A DNA stretch of 6,536 nt. Origin: CAXGUU01 sp964012875 (lineage in GTDB: Bacteria > Pseudomonadota > Gammaproteobacteria > Ga0077536). The position numbers were made by a program, and so were the translations under genes. Shown here in pieces: positions 1 to 5,568 of the stretch (the stretch's first letter is position 1; each line of letters starts with the position of its first letter). The stretch is from positions 1 to 6,536 of the forward strand of contig CAXGUU010000192.1 of NCBI GenBank assembly GCA_964012875.1, in the 5' to 3' direction. The notes beneath the pieces were generated by a model, which saw nothing but the letters and a program-made list of their open reading frames with translations, ran no database searches and was not told the DNA's origin.

Positions 1-1
1 A

Positions 2-424
2 ATGCTTGACGCCGACCGTGAGCGCCGGGCGAGCGGCAAGCAGTCTGAGTACATGACCATGTGCTCACTTGACCCCGCCGAACCGCACCTGTTCCCGGGC
101 GAGGAAACCTATAACTTCATCCACCGTTACGTCGATGCCGATCCCAAGTCCACCTGGCAGAATCGCGTCACGCTTCGATCGCTGGAATACATGCTTGAGT
201 ACGATGTGACCGGTTACATGTCCCGCATCAGTCCAACCCCTTTGCTGATGATCGTATCCGAGTGGGACACGACAACGCCGACAGATATCGCACTTGACCA
301 TTATCAAATGGTGCAGGGTCCAAAAGAACTGATGGTGATCGACTCGGGTCACTACGGTGCTTACGTGGAAAAATTTCCCGAAACAAGCGCGGCCGCGCGG
401 GACTGGTTCTGCAGGCATCTGTGA
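2..424 (+). CDS. alpha/beta hydrolase, C-terminal part (5' end outside window)
   Basis: The visible 140 residues look like the C-terminal half of an alpha/beta hydrolase of the dienelactone-hydrolase/acetyl-esterase kind, acting on an ester or acyl substrate, probably in the cytosol. The segment SPTPLLMIVSEWDTTTP (about residues 77-93) matches the late beta strand that ends in the catalytic acid, probably D89. SGHYGAYVEKF (115-125) holds the likely catalytic histidine, H117, and the protein ends in the usual amphipathic helix AARDWFCRHL. The nucleophile elbow (GxSxG) is not present and must lie upstream, so the gene is truncated by the window edge. The ATG at position 2 is probably an internal methionine. 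The TGA stop is only 22 bp from the stop of the convergent MFS gene. The superfamily is clear; the substrate is not readable. Confidence 0.8.
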   Translation: MLDADRERRASGKQSEYMTMCSLDPAEPHLFPGEETYNFIHRYVDADPKSTWQNRVTLRSLEYMLEYDVTGYMSRISPTPLLMIVSEWDTTTPTDIALDHYQMVQGPKELMVIDSGHYGAYVEKFPETSAAARDWFCRHL

Positions 425-446
425 TTGCCTGCCACGCTGAGTATTT

Positions 447-1724
447 TCAGCGACGAACCTGCGCGACGCGGTCGTAGCAGCGCAATCGCCGCTGATACCA
501 GAGACCGATCAGTATGATGCCGAGCGCACCGGAGGTGAAAGCCGTTCCGTAGCCTTCAGCATCAATGACCCTGCCGAACATCACCACACCGATACCTTGC
601 CCGAGAAAGACCATCAATACCCAGAACGAAACCGCGGTACCGCGTGCTTCCTCTGACATTTCCGTGGCACGTGTCTGCAGGGTGTTGTGTATCAGGTAGA
701 AACCAAAGCCTGAGACGAACAATAGCGGCATACATCCTAGCCAGTGCGGCACAGCCAGTATTCCCAGATAGGTCGCACTCACCAAGACCGCGCCGACAGA
801 AATCATGCCGCGCTCGCCGAGCATGGGAACAAGCCGGTATACCGCTGCCGCATAGACCATCCCGCCGACACCAAATGCCGCCAGCACGAGACCGATCAAG
901 GCGTAGTTGAGCTGGTAGGTGTCACGGAGAAATGCGCCGAGGTAAGCGAGCAAGCCGAATACCAGCGCGCCTTCGATGGCGCCCACGATAATCAGATCGC
1001 GACTGCTGGGCCTGGCACAAAGCCGGAGGTACAGCCGAACAGTATCGCGCGGCGATTGAATCGGGCCCCTTTTTTTCGAATCAGTACGCTGGGCAGTTCT
1101 TCCTAAAAGAAGCGCGAGCACGAAGCCGCTGGCGCCAAAAAGATAAAAGATGAGTCGCCAGTCGAAATATTCACTCGCGATACCTCCTAGCACACCGCCC
1201 GTAATCTGCCCTAGCACCAAGCCGTTAACGAAGCGCCCCATGACGGGCTGCCTGTCCTTATACGGGATTTCGTCCGCAATATAGGCTAGGGCCAGCGGCA
1301 CCGTCGCGGCCATGAATACGCCACACAAAAACCGCATTGAGGCAAGAAATTCAATCGAATCGGCGACCCCTGAAGCGCAGACGAAAATCGCGGATACACC
1401 AAGAGCCAGCGCAATGACATGAAGCTTGCCCAGACGGTCACCGACCGGGCCGAAAAATATCTGGCATGCACCGTAGGGGACGGCGAAGGCGCTAACGATG
1501 ATGCCCGCACCACCGATCGATGTTCCGAAATCGTCGGCGATCAACGGCAACATGGGACCGGTAACGGTCATCACCGCAACGACGATGAAGCTGACGATGC
1601 TGAGCAGGAGTATGGTCGGGTTCAAGGTTCGCGCGCGGTCTGCCGACCAAAGCTTCACAGTAGATTCGGGTCCGCAGTGTAACCATTTGCGGCGAACAAG
1701 ATGCCAAAGCGTGCGCCGGGGCAC
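447..1724 (-). CDS. MFS transporter, DHA1/YnfM-like (putative exporter)
   Basis: An inner-membrane secondary transporter of the major facilitator superfamily with about 12 hydrophobic segments, probably a proton-driven exporter. After a basic, non-hydrophobic N-terminus, TM1 begins near residue 37. Motif A, GPVGDRLGKLHVI (92-104), lies in the TM2-TM3 loop. RFLCGVFMAAT (131-141) is the motif B region of TM4, and LGQITGGVLGG (171-181) is the motif C-like TM5. HNTLQTRATEMSEEARGTA (346-364) is typical of YnfM/AraJ-type drug:H+ antiporters. The 425 residues slightly exceed the usual 390-400. The GTG at 1724 has no Shine-Dalgarno sequence and sits directly after a hairpin; an in-frame GTG at 1658 would give 403 residues and keep all membrane segments, so the start is uncertain. 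It lies downstream of another MFS gene on the same strand across a 179 bp gap. The substrate is unknown. Confidence 0.9.
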   Translation of the reverse strand: MPRRTLWHLVRRKWLHCGPESTVKLWSADRARTLNPTILLLSIVSFIVVAVMTVTGPMLPLIADDFGTSIGGAGIIVSAFAVPYGACQIFFGPVGDRLGKLHVIALALGVSAIFVCASGVADSIEFLASMRFLCGVFMAATVPLALAYIADEIPYKDRQPVMGRFVNGLVLGQITGGVLGGIASEYFDWRLIFYLFGASGFVLALLLGRTAQRTDSKKRGPIQSPRDTVRLYLRLCARPSSRDLIIVGAIEGALVFGLLAYLGAFLRDTYQLNYALIGLVLAAFGVGGMVYAAAVYRLVPMLGERGMISVGAVLVSATYLGILAVPHWLGCMPLLFVSGFGFYLIHNTLQTRATEMSEEARGTAVSFWVLMVFLGQGIGVVMFGRVIDAEGYGTAFTSGALGIILIGLWYQRRLRCYDRVAQVRR

Positions 1725-1731
1725 AAAATTC

Positions 1732-1756
1732 GCGCTAAAGCGGTTGATTTCAGCGC
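1732..1756 (-). repeat. inverted repeat just upstream of the MFS start
   Basis: On the minus strand GCGCTGAA and TTTAGCGC face each other across a 9-nt loop; all eight positions pair if one G-U is allowed. The following minus-strand bases are GAATTTT, which run straight into the GTG at 1724. This could be a weak terminator or attenuator for read-through from the upstream MFS gene, a leader structure, or an operator half-site pair. Its position weakens the case for GTG 1724 as the real start. The structure was read by eye. Confidence 0.35.
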
Positions 1757-1764
1757 AATGGCCG

Positions 1765-1790
1765 CCCGACTGGACAAAAATTTAGTCGGG
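1765..1790. promoter_or_regulatory. 26-bp dyad, possible operator upstream of the MFS gene
   Basis: CCCGACT (1765-1771) and AGTCGGG (1784-1790) form perfect 7-bp arms around an AT-rich 12-bp centre, GGACAAAAATTT. The arms could extend by three more pairs as plus-strand RNA if two G-U pairs are allowed. The site lies about 40 bp upstream of the first possible MFS start. GC arms with an AT centre, without a U-tract, resemble a binding site for a dimeric repressor such as a TetR- or MarR-type exporter regulator, but no regulator gene is in the window. The role is inferred. Confidence 0.35.
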
Positions 1791-1837
1791 GTTACCGCAG
1801 AAACTGAGGGAACCTGCAGCGAAGTGCACCGGCCATG

Positions 1838-1857
1838 AATAAAACAGCGATGGCTGC
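1838..1857 (-). terminator. weak candidate Rho-independent terminator after the Fsr-like MFS gene
   Basis: Read on the minus strand, CAGC and GCTG pair across a CATC loop and are followed at once by TTTTATT. This lies about 50 nt past the stop of the MFS gene ending at 1904. The U-tract and position fit a terminator, but the stem is only 4-5 bp, so it would be weak. If real, the two MFS genes are only partly co-transcribed. Confidence 0.3.
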
Positions 1858-1903
1858 GGTACGCGTGTTCCGCAAGAAACTGTCCCCGACGGTACCGACG
1901 GAC

Positions 1904-3136
1904 TTACGCGTCATGAGGCTCAGCGGTAGCGGTCATCCCGACTACACGCCAGGCTACGACAACCGCGGCGGCCAGGAATGCCGCAACGGCGAAATAGATC
2001 TCCGACACGGCGCCGGCATCCAGCATACGCCCCAGCACCACAGGCCCTGTGGCAATGCCGGCATCGAGCCCGGAGTAGACAACACCATAAACCCGCCCGG
2101 TCGCACCGGTCGGCGTCGCTTTCCTGATTAACATATCGCGTGACGGACCAGACAATCCGGAACCAAAACCCATCACAGCCATCAATAACAGAGCCAACCA
2201 GGGCGCAGCGATCTGCGAGCCGATAACGATCGCAGCCAGTGTCGCGGCCGCCAGCGCAATAGTTATGTTTTGTTCCAGCCGCTGACTTCGGAGAACGAGC
2301 CAGCCGCCGGTCATCATGCCAACACCACTGGCCAGCATGTAAATGGTCACGCTCATCGCAGCGGCCCCGACGGCGAATCCGTAGTCGACCGAAAACACGG
2401 TCGGTGAGAAGCTTTGGATCCCGCCAAGCGCTGCGGATACCAATGCGAAAAACACGAAACACAGCCAGATTCTCGGCACTTTCAGGAACGCAAAGATCGA
2501 CTCTTCGCGCGCCCACACGTTGGAGACCTGCGCCTCACCGTCCCGTTCGACGGGTTCCAGCAGGTGGCGGTAACGTAATGCGGCAATGATCACGAGGACC
2601 GGAATCACCGCGGCCGCGTAAAGCGCAGTGCGCCAGTCATACGCAACTGCGATCGACACGAGGAATACCGGCGCAGCCGCCCAGCCAAGGCTTCCGGTCA
2701 GACCGTGCACGGAAAACGCCGGGCCAAGACGGTGAATCGAAATTTTGTGGTTAATCAGCCAAAAATCGACCGGGTGAAACACGGCGTTGCCAAATCCGAT
2801 CAACACCGAACCGACTAACAGCGCCGGATAAACATTCGCGGTGGCTAACATCAGCGTGCCCGCGGTCAGGCATGCGAGTCCACAGTTTAGTGTGAGCAGC
2901 GCACCCCAGCGGTCGACAATAAAACCGGCGATCGCCTGGCCCACCGCCGATACGGTAAACAGCGCCGACATGATGAGACCGAGCTCAGCGTAAGACAGCG
3001 CAAAGGCTTCTCGTAACCACGGAAACAAGGGTGCCAATATGAGCTGAAAAAAGTGGCTGACCAGATGTGCAAACCCGACAAGGGACATGATGCCGACGTC
3101 ACGCTCAAGTGAGTTCGCCGGTGCGGTCGACTGCAT
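1904..3136 (-). CDS. MFS transporter, Fsr (fosmidomycin-resistance)-like subgroup
   Basis: A 410-residue inner-membrane transporter with about 12 membrane segments. The N-terminal FAHLVSHFFQLILAPLFPWL (22-41) followed by LSYAELGLIMSALFTVSAVG (47-66) resembles TM1-TM2 of the Fsr group. GFIVDRWGAL (71-80) occupies the motif A position but lacks the full GxxxDRxGR form. GNAVFHPVDFWLI (116-128) matches the characteristic G-AVFHP element of Fsr-like proteins. GPSRDMLIRKATP (330-342) and GVVYSGLDAGIATGP (351-365) are conserved C-domain loops. The family exports small antibiotics or metabolites by proton exchange; the substrate here is unknown. The ATG start has only a weak GGA upstream. The gene follows the SnoaL gene by 90 bp on the same strand and precedes a second MFS gene of a different subgroup, which suggests an export block rather than a duplication. 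Confidence 0.9.
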   Translation of the reverse strand: MQSTAPANSLERDVGIMSLVGFAHLVSHFFQLILAPLFPWLREAFALSYAELGLIMSALFTVSAVGQAIAGFIVDRWGALLTLNCGLACLTAGTLMLATANVYPALLVGSVLIGFGNAVFHPVDFWLINHKISIHRLGPAFSVHGLTGSLGWAAAPVFLVSIAVAYDWRTALYAAAVIPVLVIIAALRYRHLLEPVERDGEAQVSNVWAREESIFAFLKVPRIWLCFVFFALVSAALGGIQSFSPTVFSVDYGFAVGAAAMSVTIYMLASGVGMMTGGWLVLRSQRLEQNITIALAAATLAAIVIGSQIAAPWLALLLMAVMGFGSGLSGPSRDMLIRKATPTGATGRVYGVVYSGLDAGIATGPVVLGRMLDAGAVSEIYFAVAAFLAAAVVVAWRVVGMTATAEPHDA

Positions 3137-3176
3137 GATGATGATCCGGGTGTTTTGCTGCGATAACTAAAGCAAT

Positions 3177-3201
3177 GCTCCCGCAGCGTCGCTGCGAGCG
3201 C
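3177..3201 (-). terminator. intergenic hairpin between the SnoaL gene and the Fsr-like MFS gene (possible attenuator)
   Basis: On the minus strand two 11-nt arms flank a GAC loop. The inner six pairs (CGCAGC/GCTGCG, 3182-3187 with 3191-3196) are perfect. The outer part adds one G-U and three GC pairs with a single mismatch. It begins 25 nt past the SnoaL stop. The downstream minus-strand sequence ATTGCTTTAG is only modestly T-rich, so partial termination or mRNA stabilisation is more likely than a full stop. Confidence 0.4.
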
Positions 3202-3226
3202 TCAAGGCATCGGCTTCAGCACGCCT

Positions 3227-3649
3227 TCATTCCGGATCTTTCAACGTTTTGCCGTAGGCTGCCGTTTCGATCAAGGCGGTATCGAGGTACTCCTCGACGC
3301 GGCAGATCTTACCGCCATTGACGGTAAACACGAAACAGTAGTCGTTGTTATAGTCCTTGGCGAAGACCGTCCTGGCGGCGCCTTTCCCCAGCGCGACGAC
3401 ACGTTCCCCTTCGCCGATCAATTCACTGACCTGCACGACGAGATCGCCGTCTATCTGTTTACGCCACGGTACGAAAAATTCGCTGACGATGTTATCAAGC
3501 CCCGTATAAACACCAGACACCGGCGTGGTGCCCTTAAGGTCGTACACGATATCTTCGGCAAACAGTGCAAAGGCAGCTTCGGCATCGCCGGCCTCGATGA
3601 AATCGAACCACTGTTGAACGGTTTTTTGATTCTCAGTCACTTTAACCAT
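3227..3649 (-). CDS. SnoaL-like / NTF2-fold protein (ketosteroid-isomerase-related)
   Basis: A small cytosolic protein of 140 residues with the cone-shaped alpha+beta barrel of the NTF2/SnoaL superfamily. This is shown by the opening helix pattern VQQWFDFIEAGDAEAAFALF (11-30), then AEDIVYDLKGT (31-41), GVYTGLDNIVSEFF (46-59), and the closing strands CFVFTVNGGKI (105-115) and VEEYLDTALI (118-127). Members act as isomerases, epoxide hydrolases, cyclases or dehydratases, or only bind ligands; the active-site set is not diagnostic here. Start choice: AAAAAGGG touches the ATG at 3649 with no spacer but stands 9 nt before an in-frame GTG at 3640 (residue 4), so translation may really begin there. 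It is the first gene of the leftward group with two MFS genes and diverges from the MDR gene across 112 bp. Confidence 0.85.
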   Translation of the reverse strand: MVKVTENQKTVQQWFDFIEAGDAEAAFALFAEDIVYDLKGTTPVSGVYTGLDNIVSEFFVPWRKQIDGDLVVQVSELIGEGERVVALGKGAARTVFAKDYNNDYCFVFTVNGGKICRVEEYLDTALIETAAYGKTLKDPE

Positions 3650-3667
3650 CCCTTTTTAAAAACGTCG

Positions 3668-3703
3668 TCGCGGCCGGGCAAGATAACCCGGTGCCAGTCG
3701 CGA
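3668..3703. promoter_or_regulatory. nested dyad in the divergent control region
   Basis: Inner arms CCGGG (3674-3678) and CCCGG (3687-3691) surround CAAGATAA. Outer arms TCGCG (3668-3672) and CGCGA (3699-3703) add a second level, offset by an unequal spacer. The dyad sits between the divergent SnoaL and MDR genes, where one regulator could control both. No convincing -35/-10 pair was found here on either strand. Its role as an operator is inferred from position and symmetry. Confidence 0.3.
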
Positions 3704-3716
3704 TACCATACGCGCC

Positions 3717-3761
3717 ATGATTCAGAACCTGCATCCCAACATTTTCGTCGGAGACATCTAA
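3717..3761 (+). other. 14-codon ORF abutting the MDR start (possible leader peptide)
   Basis: ATG at 3717 opens a 14-residue frame (MIQNLHPNIFVGDI) whose TAA stop (3759-3761) directly touches the ATG of the MDR gene, giving TAAATG. Such abutting can couple translation of two frames. It has no visible Shine-Dalgarno sequence of its own, whereas the MDR ribosome site GGAGA lies inside its end. It may be chance or a gene remnant. I see no runs of one amino acid that would suggest classical attenuation. Confidence 0.2.
3750..3754 (+). promoter_or_regulatory. ribosome binding site of the MDR gene
   Basis: GGAGA with a 7-nt spacer to the ATG at 3762, an ordinary strong site. It fixes the MDR start and lies within the last codons of the short upstream ORF. 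Confidence 0.7.
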
Positions 3762-4769
3762 ATGAAAGCTCTTCTCAGCGTCGCGCCCGGGGGGCCGGAC
3801 ACTCTTGAACTTCAGGAAATCGAAACACCCGAGCCTGGCGCAGGGGAAGTCCGCATTCGTGTTCGCGCTTGCGGTGTTAATTTCCCGGACGCGCTGATTA
3901 TCGAGGACAAGTATCAGTTCCGACCCGACCGCCCCTTTTCACCTGGCGGCGAGGTCGCTGGTGAGATCGATGCGGTTGGAGCAGGCGTCACCAGCGTAAA
4001 ATCAGGCGATCGTGTGCTCGGCATGCTCGGCTGGGGCGGCATGGCTGAATATGCGGTCACGCGAGCCGAAAAAGTGTCACCGATACCGGATTCTATGCCG
4101 CTGGACGAAGCGGCAGCGTTCATGTTGACCTACGGTACGTCCTACCATGCATTGAAGCAACGGGCCCGCCTGGCTCCGGGTGAGTCGCTGCTGGTACTCG
4201 GCGCAGCCGGCGGCGTCGGACTCGCTGCCGTAGAGTTGGGGTGTGCGATGGGTGCCACTGTAATCGCGGCAGCGAGCAGCGAGGAAAAGGTCGCGCTGGC
4301 GAAGTCGCGGGGTGCAAGTTCCGGCGTGGTTTATCCTCGCGGTCCGTTCGATAAAGACAGTAAACGCGCGCTCGCACAGCAATTCAAGGAAGCCGCGGGC
4401 AAGGGCGGGGGCGGGGTCGATGTCGTTTATGACGCTGTTGGCGGAGACTACGCCGAGGCCGCGTTGCGGGCAATAGCGTGGGAGGGGCGTTTCCTGGTGG
4501 TCGGCTTTCCTGCCGGCATCCCCAGCATTCCGCTGAATCTACCGCTGCTTAAAGGATGCGAAATAGCCGGCGTATTCTGGGGATCATTCACCGAACGCGA
4601 CATGGAGACCAATGCCGAGAACATTCGCGAACTCTACGAGATGTACGAAAGCGGCAAAGTCAAACCCCATATCTCGGCCCGGTTTTCACTCGACGAAGGC
4701 GGTGCCAGCATTCGCGAATTGTCCGAACGGCGAGCGCTCGGGAAAATCATCATTATGTTTGACGACTGA
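3762..4769 (+). CDS. NAD(P)H:quinone oxidoreductase-like MDR enzyme (zinc-independent)
   Basis: A 335-residue cytosolic medium-chain dehydrogenase/reductase of the Qor/enoyl-reductase branch, which reduces quinones or activated C=C bonds with NAD(P)H. The N-terminal GroES-like catalytic domain shows CGVNFPDAL (37-45), PFSPGGEVAGEIDAVG (58-73) and GDRVLGMLGWGGMAEYAV (82-99). Cysteine and histidine ligands for catalytic or structural zinc are absent, as expected for this branch. The Rossmann domain opens with LLVLGAAGGVGLAAVELG (143-160), whose AAGGVG loop binds the dinucleotide. VDVVYDAVGG (219-228), GRFLVVGFPAG (242-252) and the C-terminal GKIIIMF (327-333) are also typical. Length is close to the usual 320-330. 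GGAGA (3750-3754) lies 7 nt before the ATG. It is divergent from one SnoaL gene and convergent with another. Which substrate is reduced cannot be told. Confidence 0.93.
   Translation: MKALLSVAPGGPDTLELQEIETPEPGAGEVRIRVRACGVNFPDALIIEDKYQFRPDRPFSPGGEVAGEIDAVGAGVTSVKSGDRVLGMLGWGGMAEYAVTRAEKVSPIPDSMPLDEAAAFMLTYGTSYHALKQRARLAPGESLLVLGAAGGVGLAAVELGCAMGATVIAAASSEEKVALAKSRGASSGVVYPRGPFDKDSKRALAQQFKEAAGKGGGGVDVVYDAVGGDYAEAALRAIAWEGRFLVVGFPAGIPSIPLNLPLLKGCEIAGVFWGSFTERDMETNAENIRELYEMYESGKVKPHISARFSLDEGGASIRELSERRALGKIIIMFDD
4397..4416 (+). other. canonical G-quadruplex motif inside the MDR coding strand
   Basis: Four G-runs (3, 3, 5 and 4 G) are separated by loops of 3, 1 and 1 nt, meeting the usual G3+N1-7 definition with very short loops. 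It encodes part of the glycine-rich loop GKGGGGVD (213-220) ahead of the VDVVYDAVGG strand. Being on the coding strand, it could fold in the mRNA or in the non-template DNA strand. Folding is not shown; synonymous glycine codon choice may explain it. Confidence 0.6.
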
Positions 4770-4865
4770 TACGGGAAACCGACGACGCCGTTGGCAACAG
4801 GTGTCAGTACCCCGAGGCCCTGACGACCAACGAGCGGAAGCGGACACCCTCTGCCCGCAGGCTCT

Positions 4866-4879
4866 CGGCGCTAACGCCG
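4866..4879. terminator. small GC hairpin between convergent genes
   Basis: CGGCG and CGCCG pair across a CTAA loop in the 139 bp between the converging MDR and SnoaL stops. The 5-bp stem has no U-tract on either strand, so it is at best a weak bidirectional termination aid. No better terminator was seen in this gap. Confidence 0.2.
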
Positions 4880-4908
4880 CGGTCATAACCAGGCAACTAT
4901 TTGTGCGG

Positions 4909-5343
4909 CTACTGCTCGATGCCGTCTGGAAACTCCTCCATGCGCAATGCAATAAAGCGCCGCGACTGGAACTTCCAACCGGCAGTCGTCTTGACGTATT
5001 CGTCTTCGTAGTAGCCGGCACCCAGCCAGTCCATGTTGTTGCGCGCACTTCGGAGATCGAGATAACACCGTCCGGTACCAAAAGCCTCTCCGATCAACTC
5101 AACCACATGATTGTGGATGTAAGGTCGCGGCATGAAATCTACCGCGCCCTTAAAAAACGCTAACAGCTCAGCATGGCCGCTGATCACTGTTTCCTTACCG
5201 TCGAACACCGCCGTGAACTTACCGTTTTCGACAAACAAGTCGACCAACCCTTCCATATCATCGCGCCACACGCAATCGCAGTAGCGCACGGGCAGGTCCC
5301 TAATCGCCTCTCTCGAGAGTAATTCGTTGAGTTGTTGTTGCAT
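4909..5343 (-). CDS. SnoaL-like domain protein (SnoaL_4-type, scytalone-dehydratase-like fold)
   Basis: A 144-residue cytosolic NTF2-fold protein, clearly different from the SnoaL protein at 3227-3649. The N-terminal LLSREAIRDLPVRYCDCVWR (8-27), followed by DDMEGLVDLFVENGKF (28-43), is the SnoaL_4 pattern. HNHVVELIGE (77-86), GRCYLDLRS (91-99), GAGYYEDEYVKT (108-119) and GWKFQSRRFIAL (122-133) are the later strands found in this group, which also includes ring-hydroxylating dioxygenase beta-like proteins. Tyr21, Asp23 and His77/His79 are candidate pocket residues. Trp26 sits where the group often has an acidic residue (recalled, not aligned). AAGG lies 9-10 nt before the ATG. A sigma70-like promoter stands about 30 nt upstream. 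It may be a dehydratase or isomerase, or a ligand-binding protein; no reaction can be assigned. Confidence 0.85.
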   Translation of the reverse strand: MQQQLNELLSREAIRDLPVRYCDCVWRDDMEGLVDLFVENGKFTAVFDGKETVISGHAELLAFFKGAVDFMPRPYIHNHVVELIGEAFGTGRCYLDLRSARNNMDWLGAGYYEDEYVKTTAGWKFQSRRFIALRMEEFPDGIEQ

Positions 5344-5378
5344 CCAAGCGAGCCTTCATCAAATTTCACGACAACGGG

Positions 5379-5406
5379 AGTATATGCGTCCAGCGCGCGA
5401 GGTCAC
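5379..5406 (-). promoter_or_regulatory. sigma70-type promoter of the SnoaL_4 gene
   Basis: On the minus strand GTGACC (complement of 5401-5406) is a -35 with 4 of 6 consensus bases. A 16-nt spacer follows, then TATACT (complement of 5379-5384), which matches 5 of 6 bases of TATAAT. Transcription would start near 5372, giving a leader of about 29 nt before the ATG at 5343. This is the best promoter match I found in the window. Confidence 0.5.
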
Positions 5407-5475
5407 AGCCACCATTTGATCTCTCGTTCATCCAGGTCGAGATCCGCACGCCCGCTTCTGCAATAATCCTGCGGC

Positions 5476-5490
5476 GCCGACGTCGTCGGC
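5476..5490. repeat. inverted repeat in the SnoaL_4/VOC divergent region
   Basis: GCCGAC and GTCGGC pair perfectly across a GTC centre. The element lies about 80 bp upstream of the VOC start, outside both coding regions. It could be an operator or simply GC-rich chance symmetry. Confidence 0.3.
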
Positions 5491-5517
5491 CGGACCCCCG
5501 ATCAACTACCTGATAGT

Positions 5518-5536
5518 CATCCGCACCAGGCGGATG
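5518..5536 (+). promoter_or_regulatory. hairpin in the VOC upstream region
   Basis: CATCCGC (5518-5524) and GCGGATG (5530-5536) pair perfectly over 7 bp with loop ACCAG. It ends 19 nt before the AAGGA ribosome site of the VOC gene and is followed by AATTTTT. It may be an operator dyad or a 5' leader structure. No riboswitch class is recognised. Confidence 0.35.
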
Positions 5537-5555
5537 CCCAGCTCAGCTAATTTTT

Positions 5556-5560
5556 AAGGA
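5556..5560 (+). promoter_or_regulatory. ribosome binding site deciding the VOC start
   Basis: AAGGA overlaps the first in-frame ATG at 5560, which it therefore cannot serve. It stands 8 nt before the second ATG at 5569, an ideal spacing. This places the real start at 5569. Confidence 0.7.
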
Positions 5561-5568
5561 TGCAGATC

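Noticed and set aside
65..418. Minus-strand ORF of 117 residues opposite the hydrolase fragment
   Set aside because: The plus strand encodes the hydrolase acid and histidine motifs; the antisense reading has no recognisable motif.
744..1106. Plus-strand ORF of 120 residues opposite the YnfM-like MFS gene
   Set aside because: It is a shadow of the antisense strand of a strong membrane protein; composition is His/Arg/Gln-rich and no ribosome site is evident.
1835..2131. Plus-strand ORF of 98 residues starting in the gap between the MFS genes
   Set aside because: Most of it lies antisense to the Fsr-like MFS C-terminus, with no Shine-Dalgarno site and a Pro/Arg/Gly-rich composition.
1920..2516. 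Minus-strand ORF of 198 residues in another frame of the Fsr-like MFS gene
   Set aside because: Arg/Cys-rich out-of-frame reading of a GC-rich membrane gene; no domain visible.
4803..4824. GTCAG/CTGAC inverted repeat after the MDR stop
   Set aside because: Only 5 bp with a 12-nt loop and no U-tract; expected by chance at this size.
4686..5081. Minus-strand ORF of 131 residues across the MDR end and the SnoaL_4 gene
   Set aside because: It overlaps two real genes with clear domains and shows no family signature itself.
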